Positions 46,461 to 57,639 of a DNA stretch of 64,000 nt are shown piece after piece. The stretch is from Proteles cristata cristata (lineage: Eukaryota; Chordata; Mammalia; Carnivora; Hyaenidae): the NCBI GenBank assembly GCA_017311185.1, contig JAESUZ010004518.1, forward strand, positions 1 to 64,000, written 5' to 3'. The notes below the pieces were generated by a model, which had not been told where the DNA came from, did not search any database, and saw only the letters and a list, made by a program, of their open reading frames with translations. Position 1 is the first letter of the stretch. The number at the start of each line of letters is the position of its first letter. A program made the translations under genes and the position numbers.

Positions 46461-46859
46461 ATAACAAGGCTTACCTTTCATTGGGTGCTAATTAACTGCA
46501 TTAGCAATGGGCAGCCCAAATACCTTTCTTTTTCTCCTAATACAACAATTAAGGTGCTAATGAATTTTTTTTCCATTTTTGACTTTCTCAGGAGAGTTAT
46601 GTGTAAATTTTTTATATTTTGAGCCATTTAAAAAAGTTACCAGTGAAGATAGTACTTACAGGAAACATGAGTTTTGAAAATAAGCATTTTATTTTTTAGA
46701 AATTGGGCTGTGGAAAAAGATTTCCTGGATCTTGTTGGATTTATGTCCAACAATCCCAACTGTGGAAAGATTACCCTGCCTATTCTGGATGGAAGCCTGA
46801 TTTCTATTCCATGTACATCATCTTGAAAAGAATTAAGTCCAGATGAATGCTTATCACAC
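46461..46859. other. Non-coding sequence, nothing recognised
   Basis: No repeat or gene recognised. Confidence 0.5.
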
Positions 46860-46985
46860 TGCTGTACTTATTTTCAGGCCTCTGTCCCTTGAACTAGACC
46901 CTGAGCCTTTAGGGAAAACATATTGTGTCTTTGCTTGGCACTTGGTAGAGTAGATATGAGGTACTCAATATGTAGTCAAAGGACA
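46860..46985 (+). mobile_element. L2 3' end fragment
   Basis: 'ctgagcctttagggaaaaca', 'ttgtgtctttgcttggcact' and 'gatatgaggtactcaatatg' follow the L2 terminal order. Confidence 0.6.
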
Positions 46986-47519
46986 GGCATTATCCCTAGG
47001 CTCCAAATGTAAGGATAAAACCAGTTCTAAAACCCAAATTTCTGAGATGGTGCTAAGGGGCCCTGGGTCTGAGTGGTGGGTAGAAGTTGTTAAACATTCT
47101 CCATAATCTTCACCACCACCAAAGGTACCCTAAATAAAGTCAGAGAACAGGTCTACCAAGCTTTAAAGAAGATATGTCTGGTTCTCTTTCCAAGTAGATG
47201 GCCTCTAGGCCCAACTACATGGCAATTTTGGAGCTGACTGTGCTGAGTTTTATTTCATTGTTTTCCGCATCTAACAAGTATTCTATTTGTGTGAAAATTT
47301 TATTCATGAGCTTTGAGAATCTATTTTCCGGGAGCCTAGATTCATTGTATTTTTCCAAGAACAAACACATTGGGCTTATTTCATGTCCATCATTTTACTG
47401 TCCTTTAGAGGTGAGCTCCTTAAAAGTTAGGAAGAGCAATTTTTGCTTTCTTTATAATTTATCCTTCTGTTTTATGCCAGTCTTTTGCACTTTATGGCTA
47501 GTATGACGCTTTTTTGCAT
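46986..47519. other. Non-coding sequence, nothing recognised
   Basis: A 102-codon frame at 47198-47506 shows no recognisable domain. Confidence 0.45.
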
Positions 47520-47548
47520 AGTCAAATCTTAATAACTCTTTTTTTTAG

Positions 47549-47755
47549 GTGACCCTATATGCAAATCCACCCTAATGGACTTAGAGCCTTATTGCTTTGC
47601 AGGCAGTTTGTTCAAACTGCTCTGGGCTGCTTAGCCGCAGTGCCCCCTGTGATCTATCCTTGTACCTGGAGAACCCCCTGCATGTAGCCATCAATAAAAC
47701 ATTGTGAAGAAGAGTTCAGATTACTACTTTTCACCTCGTCTCAGTGACACACTGT
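47549..47755 (+). mobile_element. Possible LTR remnant
   Basis: GC-richer block, 'ctgctctgggctgcttagcc' and 'ctatccttgtacctggagaa', followed by AATAAA within agccatcaataaaacattgt and then U5-like sequence ending cagtgacaca. This resembles the R/U5 side of an ERV LTR. No family name and no target duplication, so low confidence. Confidence 0.3.
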
Positions 47756-47839
47756 TCTACCAAGATGAAAAGATGTAATAATAAGAACTTCATAAAGTAT
47801 TACCGTATCGATTACTTTGAGCATCACTCCATGTAGTAA

Positions 47840-48015
47840 GCAATCCAGGCATTTCATTCCCCTTAATTTCTGGTTGTTTAAACAACTTTTCATTGTTATT
47901 TCCCTTTGCAGGTGAACAAATTAAAGGCTCGGAGGCTCAGAGAAGTCAAAAAACTCTCCTTCACATAACAAATGGCAGACCTAGGTTTGTAATACTTTGA
48001 CTGCCAAATCCTCAT
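47840..48015 (-). mobile_element. MIR SINE, antisense
   Basis: 'aggtgaacaaattaaaggct', 'cggaggctcagagaagtcaa' and 'aaatggcagacctaggtttg' match reverse-complement MIR. Confidence 0.7.
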
Positions 48016-48019
48016 TTTT

Positions 48020-48656
48020 CCATTACATAATTAGCTGCCTAACATCAAGATCACCTTGGCTTCCTTGAATAAAATCTAACCATTTCCCCAAAGGATTGTT
48101 TAAATAGTGACTCTCTACATTGCGTTTAACTTCATAGGGCTTGAGGGGAATTTTTTAAATCATTATAACTGTTTAGATGCTATTCAAGGTGATAGATTTT
48201 TTTCTCTTCCTAGATTAATTTATTCCTTGAAGAAAATTCCCTCAACAGGTATATACACCATAAACAAAGCCCTGTCCAAATTGTGCTTCTTACCAGATAA
48301 GTACCAGTGTGCTGGGAAGACCTCAAATGTAGAAGATGCACCTTTTCATTGAGATTTTAAGGACATTTTTAAACTAACAAATGAAAAGATAAGATGTAGA
48401 ATATAACATTTCTATGCATCATAAGTGACACTTCATGATTTTGGAGATGCATCATGTTCTTTTGTTCTACTTCACAACACTTGGCATGCGTCCACTCGTT
48501 CTCCTCTGCCTTCTAGAGGAGAATATTGGAGAAACACTGACTTACTCTGTTTTCCAAAAAGCAATTCCTTGCCCTTTACAAATGATGTCTCTCACTTTAT
48601 TTAGACTTCTTTTTTTGTATTTTAACATTTTTCTTAAGGTACTAGAGTTTCGGATA
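48020..48656. other. Non-coding sequence, nothing recognised
   Basis: Two 81-codon frames have no family features. Confidence 0.45.
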
Positions 48657-48668
48657 TGTCAATTTTTA

Positions 48669-48891
48669 AAAATTTTTTAATGTTTTATTTATTTATGACA
48701 GAGAGAGAGAGAGAGAGAGAGTGAACAGGGGAGGGTCAGAGTGAGAGGGAAATACAGAGTCCGAAACAGGCTCCAGGCTCTGAGCTAGCTGTCAGCACAA
48801 AGCCTGACGCGGGGCTCGAACCCACAAACCATGAGATCATGACCTGAGCCGAAGTCGGACGCTTAACTGACTGAGCCACCCAGGTTGCCCC
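48669..48891 (-). mobile_element. CAN-SINE, intermediate subfamily
   Basis: Contains gagctagctgtcagcacaaa, acgcggggctcgaaccc and a GA-repeat expansion. Flanks tgtcaattttta (48657-48668) and tgtcaatttta (48892-48902). Confidence 0.96.
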
Positions 48892-49134
48892 TGTCAATTT
48901 TATAGCTCGAAAGGGAAGAAGTGGATTTTAGGGATGGCTTTTCCACTATTGGTCACTGCTGTGGTTTTTCTTCTCACTGGGAAGAAGATTCAGAAGATAC
49001 AATGCTTTTTTCATCATCATGGATTAGGACTCTTTGCATCCCATGTTGATTTATCATCAACGTGAGTTTCCAGAGATGGGAACAGCTGATAGACCCATCT
49101 GCATGATTCATCACCAGCATGCCCTGAAACACTT

Positions 49135-49325
49135 TCATGTATATTTTACTCTACATCACATAAATGCTTCACACATATTCTATTTTTACTCAAGCAAACC
49201 ATATGTGGTAGGTACTATTATAACCACCATTTCATAAATAAGGAAATAGAAGTTTTGTAGTTTGAAGTAACTGGTCCATGGCCACATGGCCAGTAATTGA
49301 AGCTGAGCTTGAATTTATTCTGGTT
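49135..49325 (-). mobile_element. MIR SINE, antisense
   Basis: 'ggtaggtactattataacca', 'ccatttcataaataaggaaa' and 'tggccacatggccagtaatt' match reverse-complement MIR. Confidence 0.72.
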
Positions 49326-49779
49326 ACTGGAACTTGGGCCTGTATTTTTATTATTTGTTTATTTTTCCCCATGAGGAGATAATTATAGACATTGATCATA
49401 CATCATGCAAATTAGTTTATGTACATGAGCATGCACTCACTGATTCTACTGAGGCTGAGAGAGTGGAAGACATACTTTTAACAACTGCTTCAAAAGAAGT
49501 ATTGAAATGTTACAGTTATAATTGGAGAGAAAAGAAACATTCTCTCCACAGATCAGAATTCAATGCTAAGTGATTAAAAAGAGGTTGGTGGAAGCCACTG
49601 CCTACCTCTTGTTAATATTTCTAAAGAATTTGGTTTTTAGATAAGTTGGACACATGCATAATAAGAAAAATCCTTTTCTTCAATGAAGATGGCTTTTTCC
49701 TATCATAAACCAAGACATTCTTAAGAGTAGGGTCTGGTGACTAGGTACTCCTGATAGAAGCTCAACATAACATAACATT
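49326..49779. other. Non-coding sequence, nothing recognised
   Basis: No repeat or gene recognised. Confidence 0.5.
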
Positions 49780-49781
49780 CC

Positions 49782-49817
49782 ACAAACACACACTCACACT
49801 CACACACACACACACAC
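49782..49817. repeat. (CA)n microsatellite with ACTC variants
   Basis: Short array mixing CACT and CA units. Confidence 0.9.
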
Positions 49818-50057
49818 TTTGGTATACATATCTAACATTTAAAAACTACATTTCCTAGTCACTCTTTAGACAAGTTAACTGATTCTGTTACTTTGGGGAA
49901 TTTTGAGGGCAATTCTTCTTGTCAGGTCCATCACAGTAGAGTATAATTTATACTAGATTTTTCTAAGGAATTCATGCTTAATATCTTTCAGGATTACTGG
50001 TACTTCCTGGCATTGAAATCTCTAGATTAAAATCTTTGTCATTATATTTTATGACAA

Positions 50058-50278
50058 GAGTCAGGAAACTTTCTCTCAAGGGCCAAAAAGGAAATAGTTT
50101 CATTTTCTTTTTGGACTATGCAATTTTGGTCATGACTACTCAACTACTTGCATTGCCTCATGAAAGTAGTCACAGACAGTACATAAATGAATGAGGGTGA
50201 TCACGTCCCAATAAAACTTTATTGATAAAAACTGGTGACGGGTCAGATTTGTCCTACAGATCATACTTTGCTGACCTC
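50058..50278. mobile_element. hAT-type DNA transposon relic
   Basis: Ends are inverted repeats (agagtcaggaaactttc at the left, catactttgctgacctct at the right). Interior 'atgactactcaactacttgc', 'cccaataaaactttattgat' and 'ggtcagatttgtcctacaga' belong to a widespread mammalian MER-type element. I recognise the sequence but do not trust myself to name the family. Confidence 0.75.
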
Positions 50279-50584
50279 TGTTCTCTGACAGAGAGTCCTG
50301 AGGGCTCTTCCTCTGAGTAGCATTGTTAATACCTGACAGAATCAGTGCGAATTTATCCTAGTGAAAGGATGCATCTTCTCCAGGCAAATACACTCTTGGT
50401 GTTCTTAGTTCTTAGGATGAAATGTCAACTTGACTTGAATACACAGTGAAGTATGAGAAACACTTATACTACTAATATATTCATTAGTAATTTTTCAAAT
50501 CATAAAATCTAGAGCTTAAGGATCTCTTCTTGCAAAGGTGTGTTAAAACACAAACGTTTCCATATGCAATCTATCTGACGTTTA

Positions 50585-50812
50585 TTTTTTTTTTTGTATT
50601 TTTTAAATATTTTTATTTATTTCTAGGAGAGAGAGAGAGAGACAGTGTGAGCAGGGGAGGGTCAGAGAGAGAGGGAGTCACAGACTGAAACAGGCTCCAG
50701 GCTCTGAGCTGGCAGTCAGCACAGAGCCCTGACGCGGGGCTCGAACCCACGAACCGGGATCGTGACCTAAGCGAAAGTCGGACGCTTAACTGACTAAGCC
50801 ACCCAGGCGCCC
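50585..50812 (-). mobile_element. CAN-SINE, youngest subfamily, TTTCAG-deletion lineage
   Basis: Minus-strand copy with ctaggagagag, gctggcagtcagcacagagc and aagcgaaagtcgg, sharing the GAG deletion (cacagactgaaacagg). A small deletion (gaaccgggatcgtg) near the B box is private. Flanks ctatctgacgttta and ctatctgatgttta differ only at a CpG-type site. Confidence 0.97.
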
Positions 50813-50839
50813 CTATCTGATGTTTAAAAATGAGTGGGA

Positions 50840-51480
50840 TTGAATGAGATGAAGTATGGAATGAAGTTGAGGGAGAGAATATTTCTAGGCAGAGCTTCAT
50901 TATACGCGAAAGCTCTAGGGCAAGAGAGAGCAATGACTTTGGAGGACCAAGAAGAAGTCTTGGGTGGCTTAACCCAAACAGCAAGGCAGGGAGTGATATG
51001 AGGCCAACTAGAGAGGCAGGTGTGGATCAGATGACAGAGCACCTGAGAGGGATGATTAAGGATTCTGATCTTTATCCAGAGGGCGATGGGATCAGACTGA
51101 AGGTATGTAAACAGTGGTGCAGAAGAATCATTTTAAGGTTGTGAAAAGTGACTCAGTGGTGGTAAAAAGTAGACTGGAGAGAGAGGGAGAATATTCAGGG
51201 GGAATCACTGGACTCTCCAGGTGAATCCAGGTGAGAGAAACTGGTAGCTTAGAGTCGTGGTAGTAGTTGTAGAAGAACATGCTATTCATAGATTGGCTAC
51301 TAGGAGTTCAAATATACAGTGTTTAATGGATTGAATGTGGGCAATAAGGGAGAATAGGGGTCAAATATGACTTCTAGATTATACAGTTGAATAAGCTGAG
51401 TAGAAAGTATGGCTATTCCTTAAGACTTTGGTGACGGGTCAGACGGTGGAAGGTGTAAGGGAATGTTTAGTTTCAGACAT
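50840..51480 (-). mobile_element. L2 LINE body, antisense
   Basis: 'ctctagggcaagagagagca', 'aggattctgatctttatcca', 'aatcattttaaggttgtgaa' and 'tggattgaatgtgggcaata' follow the L2 reverse-complement order. No intact frame. Confidence 0.6.
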
Positions 51481-51659
51481 GTTTAATTTGTGTGCCTTTA
51501 GGGTCATCCCAGCAGAAATATCAAGTAAAGTCTGGAATACAGAAGAAAGAACTTAGTCTGAGCAGATGAGACAGAGTATGGATAGAGGTAGAAGAATCCA
51601 GAGCACTGGTGTGAGGGACCCCACTTTTAATGTCTAGGAAGGGAGGATCTATTGAGGGT

Positions 51660-51790
51660 TCCTGATTTTCTTTCAGATAATCTAAGTAATTCACCAAGTA
51701 TGTACGGAGTACATCAATGTATTAGGCACTGATCTAGGGGCTGGGGATACAGCAGTGAAAGAAACATAGTCTGCCTTATGGGGTGAAAAA
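51660..51790 (-). mobile_element. L2 3' end, antisense
   Basis: 'ttcaccaagtatgtacggag' and 'tattaggcactgatctaggg' then 'gctggggatacagcagtgaa' match the reverse-complement L2 terminus closely. Confidence 0.75.
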
Positions 51791-52364
51791 GCATCAGACC
51801 AGAAATGGTGAACAGAAGTCCTAACTAACTAGAAAAAGTAGACCCCTTTCTCTCTGCTCAGCAAGTATTGCTTCTTGAGGCCACAAGAGTGCCCCTCTCT
51901 TCCTCCTGTCGGTTTTTCGTCTTGTGTTTCCTGTCATAGATCCCATTTCCCCACACATCGCAGGAAGTAGTCAGCAGCCATGATGGAGGTGGGGGATGTC
52001 ATCTTCCAAGCTCAGTGCAGTGGGTGGATGATGGTGGAAGGTGGCCTCGTGGGGAATAGCTGTGCACAATGGGGGTTATGGTTTTCATGATTCTCATCTA
52101 TCCACAGCGTTAGGAGGCCAGAGGGAGTGGAAGAGAGACCAGCAACAGACAAAAGGAATTTCACTAAGAAAAGCAGGCTAGCCTAGGCAATTTTGACATG
52201 CTGTTTCTACATAGATATAGCTTAAAAAATACTACAGACATTGGGACCTTTCTTTACACACAGAGATGCTAAAAGAGGTATGTGGGTAAGGTGAGGAGAG
52301 AGCTATCAGTATTTCTTGGCAGGGTGGTGGGGGTCTTTTCTTTTTCAAACTCTTCACCACAGGT
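51791..52364. other. Non-coding sequence, nothing recognised
   Basis: Slightly GC-richer unique sequence; no gene supported. Confidence 0.5.
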
Positions 52365-52480
52365 GAATTAGGTTTGCTAAAATTTTGTTAAGGATTTTTC
52401 CATCTGTGTTCATCAGAGATATTGGCCTGTGATTTTCTTTCCTTAGGGCATCTTTATCTGGTTTTGGTAGTATGCGATTT
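52365..52480 (-). mobile_element. L1 ORF2 fragment, antisense
   Basis: 'aaattttgttaaggattttt', 'catcagagatattggcctgt' and 'tatctggttttggtagtatg' are the reverse complement of the L1 reverse transcriptase region. Confidence 0.82.
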
Positions 52481-52785
52481 TCTGAGATAAAATTAATTTA
52501 AAAAAATCAGAGCTGCTAGGTGCAAACTGTTTGCATCACGGATATGCATTTTCTGCTTTTTAACACCATTTACTACACAATGCACAAGCATTTAGGAAAC
52601 ATATATGAAAATATCAATAAAATGCTATTCTAGGCTGACGGTTGCTATTAGAGATGAGATGTTTTTCAGGTGTAAAAGTATGCAACTGCTTTAATCAAAA
52701 AAAAAACTTCCTATGAAACACAAGTTAAATATTTATGGATTTTTAAGCTAGATTTTAGCATCACATTTTTATATATTATTTAATC

Positions 52786-52997
52786 TTTTTTAATGTTTAT
52801 TTACTTTGAGAGAGAGAGAGAATGTATATGTGTTGGGGAGAGGTAGACAGAGAGGGAGACAAAGAATCTCAAGTAGGCTCTGTGCTGTCAGCATAGAGCC
52901 AGACATGGGCTCCATCTCATGAACTGTGAAGTCATGGCCTGAGCCGAGATAAAGAGTCGGACGCTGAGCATACCACTGTGTGCCACCCAGGCACCCC
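52786..52997 (-). mobile_element. CAN-SINE, old diverged copy
   Basis: Minus-strand copy with 'gctgtcagcatagagccaga' and an extra segment (gagataaagagtcggacgct), ending gccacccaggcacccc. Target duplication unclear. Confidence 0.9.
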
Positions 52998-53594
52998 ATA
53001 ATTTCTTACATTTTAGAAATTTCTCTGTAAGGCATTTAAAAAAAAAAATCTTCCATGTAAAAATACACATCATTTAACACAACTTTATGTCCCTGGGCCA
53101 GAATGACTATGCATCTTTAGTAATGAGAAATATTAGCTTTGGATTCCTGAAAATGCATTAGGGGTTCACAAAGTATGGAAAGCAGATGTATCAATTAAAT
53201 TAGACCTTGCACAGTGGAAAGCTGGCAACATTCTGGGTTTGGCATTCCGCTTTGTCCAAGGCCCAGATATCATACTTTATTATAGACTATATGTACTTGA
53301 CCTCAGCAAAACTAGCATGTCTGTCTTTAATTACCCAGAGGAGCCAGTCCTGGGAAAAACAGGTTAGATTGTTTTATGCATATTTTCCAAAGTGGACTGA
53401 TCAATAATTTAGAATTTTATAATGTTTGTGTTTGCAGTTTTAATTGTATTTTAATTTTCTTAAGATCCAAACGCACACATTTAGCAAGACTGCTGATAGC
53501 AAGAGAATGCGGACATGCAGAGAAGTGTGTTGCAAGTTGTGCCTAAGAACAGACAGATTCTGCTGCTGTTGACAAAGGTATATTGTTGTTACCT
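52998..53594. other. Non-coding sequence, nothing recognised
   Basis: No repeat or gene recognised. Confidence 0.5.
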
Positions 53595-53611
53595 CATGAT
53601 TGTGGTTTTCT

Positions 53612-53824
53612 TTTTTTAATGTTTTATTTATTTCTGAGAGACGGAGAGAGACAGTGTGAGCAGGGGAGTGTCAGAAAGAGAGGGAGACACAGAATCTGAA
53701 ACAGGCTCCAGGCTCTGAGCTGGCTATCAGCACAGAGCCCGACATGGGGCTTGAACCCACAAACTGTGAGATCATGACCTGAGCCGAAGTCGGACGCTTA
53801 ACCAATTAAGCCACCCAGGTGCCC
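53612..53824 (-). mobile_element. CAN-SINE, near intermediate subfamily, clean TSD
   Basis: Contains tttatttatttctgagagac and gagctggctatcagcacaga. Perfect 17-bp duplication catgattgtggttttct at 53595-53611 and 53825-53841. Confidence 0.98.
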
Positions 53825-53841
53825 CATGATTGTGGTTTTCT

Positions 53842-54695
53842 ATGGAGGAAGAAACATCTCTTTTGGAATTACAAAGAAAGATTTTTTTTTTCTAATAGAC
53901 TATAAGATAATAGATAAGAATGCACTGGTAGAATTCTACCAGGTACTTCCCTAGAACTTTACAGAACCCAAATATTATTACCAATTTTAATTAACCGGAT
54001 ATTTTAGCTAATGTCATCCTCAATGAGGAAAAGCTAATATCATCCAGATACTTCAAAAGGTGTCATTTACATTTAACAAATAGGGAAATGGTAACTCTTT
54101 TTAAAATAATTTTTGTATTAACATGTTATAACAAATTAGGAATTGATCCCAAGAATTTCAGTAAAGAGTCGCCAGAGACTCTATCACCACTGAGAAAGGA
54201 AAACACATCTCCTCTGGCACAGGTCCTCTTTACTGGGTTTTCATTTCCCTGCAACAGTTCCCTCGCATGATACTTTAGAGGCTACTGGGTTCATTTGGAA
54301 GCTCATAAAGTAATAATGCCGATTAAAAGGATTAAAATCACGCCTCCCTTGGCTCTCATTCTCATATGAATGAGTTGCATACATGAATGTAATCCAGATT
54401 TGGAGATGGTGAAAGCCAGAAAAAATAAGAAATACTGATGAGAAAGAAAAGCTTGAATAAGAACTATAGTTGTGACTTTGCTACAAAAATTTCTCAGGGA
54501 ACATTTGAACGATTGTCAAAATATACACGATTTACCTTTGGGGCCCCACTACCCATCATCGTGCAGCTACCTAAGGCTTTTCCTTTGAACTGCAGCAACA
54601 GACAGAGGTGGGCAGGAGCTTTCAACCTATTTTTGTGCATGAATGCCCTTGGAGAAGTTTCTCAGAGTATTATTTTTAAATGTATAAAATAAATA
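53842..54695. other. Non-coding sequence, nothing recognised
   Basis: No repeat or gene recognised. Confidence 0.5.
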
Positions 54696-55440
54696 GTGTA
54701 CTAGCTTTCTATTGCTGCCAGAACAAATATCCACACACTTAGCTGGCTTAAACAGCACAAATAAATTATCTTCAAGTTCTGAAGGTCAGGAGTCCAATAG
54801 AGGTCTCAGAGGGCTAAAATCAAGGTGCTGACATGGCTGCACATCTTTTTGGAAGATCTAAGGGAGAATTTGTGTTCCTTGTCTAGTCCAATTTCTAAAG
54901 GCCACCCACATGCCTTGGCTGCTGGCTTCCTTTTTCTTATTTTTTTTAAAGTATTTAATGTTTTATTTATTTCTGAGAGAGAGAGGCAGCATTAGCAGGG
55001 GAGGGTCAGAGAGAGAGGCAGATACAGAACCCTAAACAGGTTCCAGGCTCTGAGCTAGCTGTCAGCACAGAGCCCAACGCGGGGCTCAAACCCACCAACC
55101 GTGAGATCATGACCTGAGCTGAAGTCAGATGCTTAACCGACTGAGCCACCCAGGTGCCCCTAGCTTCCTTTTTCCACCCTCAAAATCTGCAAAGGCGAAT
55201 CGAGTCCTTTCCACATTCTCCTCTCTGACTACACTGGGAAAGGTCTTTTGCTTTTAAAAATGCTTGCGATTAGGTTGAGTTCACCAGGGCCGTGCAGGAT
55301 CATGTCCCCAACTCAAGGTCCTTAACCTTAATTACATCTGCAAAGTCCCTTTTGCCATGTAAGGTAATGATGTATTTACAGATCCTAGGGGTTAGGGTGG
55401 GGGCAACCTTGAAGGCCATTATTTTACCTAATGAGATTAT
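54696..55440 (-). mobile_element. MLT1-type LTR (ERVL-MaLR), antisense, split by SINE
   Basis: Left part 'tagctttctattgctgccag', 'agctggcttaaacagcacaa' and 'ttctgaaggtcaggagtcca'; right part 'cttaattacatctgcaaagt' and 'gatcctaggggttagggtgg'. These are the reverse complement of an MLT1 LTR. The SINE at 54937-55159 lies in the middle. Confidence 0.8.
54937..55159 (-). mobile_element. CAN-SINE, intermediate subfamily, inside MLT1
   Basis: Contains gagctagctgtcagcacaga and acgcggggctcaaaccc. Flanks ctggcttcctttttc (54922-54936) and ctagcttcctttttc (55160-55174). Confidence 0.97.
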
Positions 55441-56464
55441 GGATGAAATTATTTTGTGGAAATAAGAAAGATATATTAAAGTCCAAATGTGCAATATAAT
55501 ATGTTTGTCTTTATTAACACACTAATAATATCTAGAACCAGTCAAATATTGTCCGTGAATTCAACATAGAGGTAACCATAAATGACTTTTCAATATACTA
55601 GTAACAACTGCGATGGCTGTAATGAAGTAGGAAAATCTCTGTGATTTTTCTTGGTGACGGAGTCACAAGACGTGCTAGTTCTACTGTGGTTTATTGTTTG
55701 TATTCATAACTGCAGAAAGGTCAAATGTCAGCTAGAGATTAAGAAAGTAAGGATGTATTTTTTTTCTCATCCAAAATCACGGATCCTTTTTCAGGATAAA
55801 AAAACCTCTCAAGAGACATCAAGAAATGACACCTTGATATCACTCTGACAGAGGCAGGAAGACCGCAGAGCCTTATACAGTCGTGTAAAGTATCCTGGAC
55901 GGTGGGACTTCGTGAAGACAGCAGGTAAGTGGGAGTTTGAGTAGTGCCCCCAAATCGTCTTCAAGCTCTGCTTTCCCCACAAAGGCTTCATGGACACGTG
56001 TAGCTCCTCTTGGTCTCTCTCATCTCCGGTTCTCCATAGCATATTTCCGTTGTCTCCATTCACAGCAACAGCCCGGGTTCTTTTCTCTCCCATTAAGTTG
56101 GCATTTTGTTGTACATTGCCTGGGGATGATACATATCTTTCCACGTGTATGATTTTTACCACCCTGAGAAGCTTGGAATCTCTGTAAGTAAAGGTGATGC
56201 ACATCTTCATTCTTAAGTGCAGCAATAAGGCTTCTTAGGGTAATAATGAGTCAATATTTATGATGTGATTGACCAATTGGTGAATAATCCTCACTGAACT
56301 TACATATATACAGTGGTGAAAATGCGCAAATATCAAGAATTAGCTGAGTCTTTTTGAACCGGCCCTCAGGACCAGATACATTATACAAAAAGATCCTTGG
56401 TCTGAGAAGTGGAATTTTTAATTTTATTACTTTATTAAAAAATTTTTTTTCTTGCATGTTCCAC
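55441..56464. other. Non-coding sequence with overlapping frames
   Basis: Between about 55800 and 56230 several frames of 60-138 codons are open on both strands. None has a recognisable domain or an upstream signal, and simultaneous openness on both strands argues against coding. Confidence 0.45.
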
Positions 56465-56580
56465 TGGTTAACCAGCTTGTGCCCCTGAGCAAGTAACTTC
56501 ATCTCTCCTGGGCCTCAAGTCCAACCTTTGTAAAATGGAAGGATTAGATGAGATCATTGCTAAGGGCCCTTCCATCTTTA
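56465..56580 (+). mobile_element. MIR SINE fragment
   Basis: 'gcaagtaacttcatctctcc', 'tgggcctcaagtccaacctt' and 'tgtaaaatggaaggattaga' match the MIR centre. Confidence 0.75.
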
Positions 56581-57479
56581 AGAGTTTGGGAATCAAAGAG
56601 TTTATGTCACATCACTAAAGTTTTTAACACTTCCTTAGGACTGAGTTCAAGTTTCCAGGATTATTCAGTTTCCCCAAGCAGTTTAACCATTTAGGTGTTT
56701 AGAGGTTGAGATTTTCCTGAGAAGGTAAATCGTGAGTCTATGAAACACACTCCTAAATACAATTTATCCCTTCTTGTCAAAAGACTCGTTTGAAGTGACC
56801 TGCTATCTCCAATTCTACTCAAGTTCTTTCATGCCCAGATGAAAGAGAGATTAGTTGGTAAGGTCTTCAGAAACCTTTTTTATGAAAGCATGCCATGGAT
56901 TTTTCTACAACTTTCTCCCCCAAATTTAAGCATCCAGATAATGTACCTTAAGCACTCCCTGAACAGACAGTATGACAGTGGCAACCACCAGCAGGTCTCT
57001 GAGCAGGACTTCAGTGACTTTTCCTGTAAATTGTTGAGACGGAGTTGCCCCTTATTTTTGTCTTCCAAAGATCTTAAAATATCCACCCTTCACCTGCTTC
57101 CCATATTCCTCCCCATCCTGCTCTCCCCCAGCCCTGATCTGTCTTGTCTGCCCCCCAGGACTCTCCTCCTTATGGTGAACCCATCCTCGCCTCCATCCTA
57201 GTCTCTGAGATGTAAGGCACCGAGCAGGGGGGATGAAGATTGGCAAGAGAACTGGCCTTATATAAAGTTGTGATCTACAAGTACATATACATCCAGCTTC
57301 AGAAAGAATAAAAATACTTTATTTAGGAGGATTTAGAATTTACTTAGGATTTATCTAGAAGGAAAAGGTTTGACTTGAAACTGTTCCATCTTTAAGAGAT
57401 TTTGCTGCCTATCTCTCTGGGATGACTTGACTATACTCATTGCGTTAGGGAGTTTCTCTTTTGGCTGTTTTGATATACT
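56581..57479. other. Non-coding sequence, nothing recognised
   Basis: A CT-rich patch at 57070-57200. A 120-codon frame at 56839-57201 has no recognised domain. Confidence 0.45.
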
Positions 57480-57629
57480 TGAAGAAAAGTTAGCATGCAC
57501 TTTCCCACCACTATATTTCTCTTTTTATGCTTTCCCCTTTGTTTTAATTGCCCACTTCATTTTATGGGAAGAAGGTGCAACTCAAATGTCACCATCTCAG
57601 GAAAATGTCCTGCTCAGCTTCTCCAGTTT
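57480..57629 (+). mobile_element. Possible L2 fragment
   Basis: 'caactcaaatgtcaccatct' followed by 'caggaaaatgtcctgctcag' resembles the conserved L2 'ctcaaatgtcacctcctcag' segment. Confidence 0.4.
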
Positions 57630-57639
57630 GGGAGAAAAT

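Noticed and set aside
55809..56225. 138-codon minus-strand frame as a gene
   Set aside because: The opposite strand is also open in two frames over the same bases, which points to low stop density and not selection.
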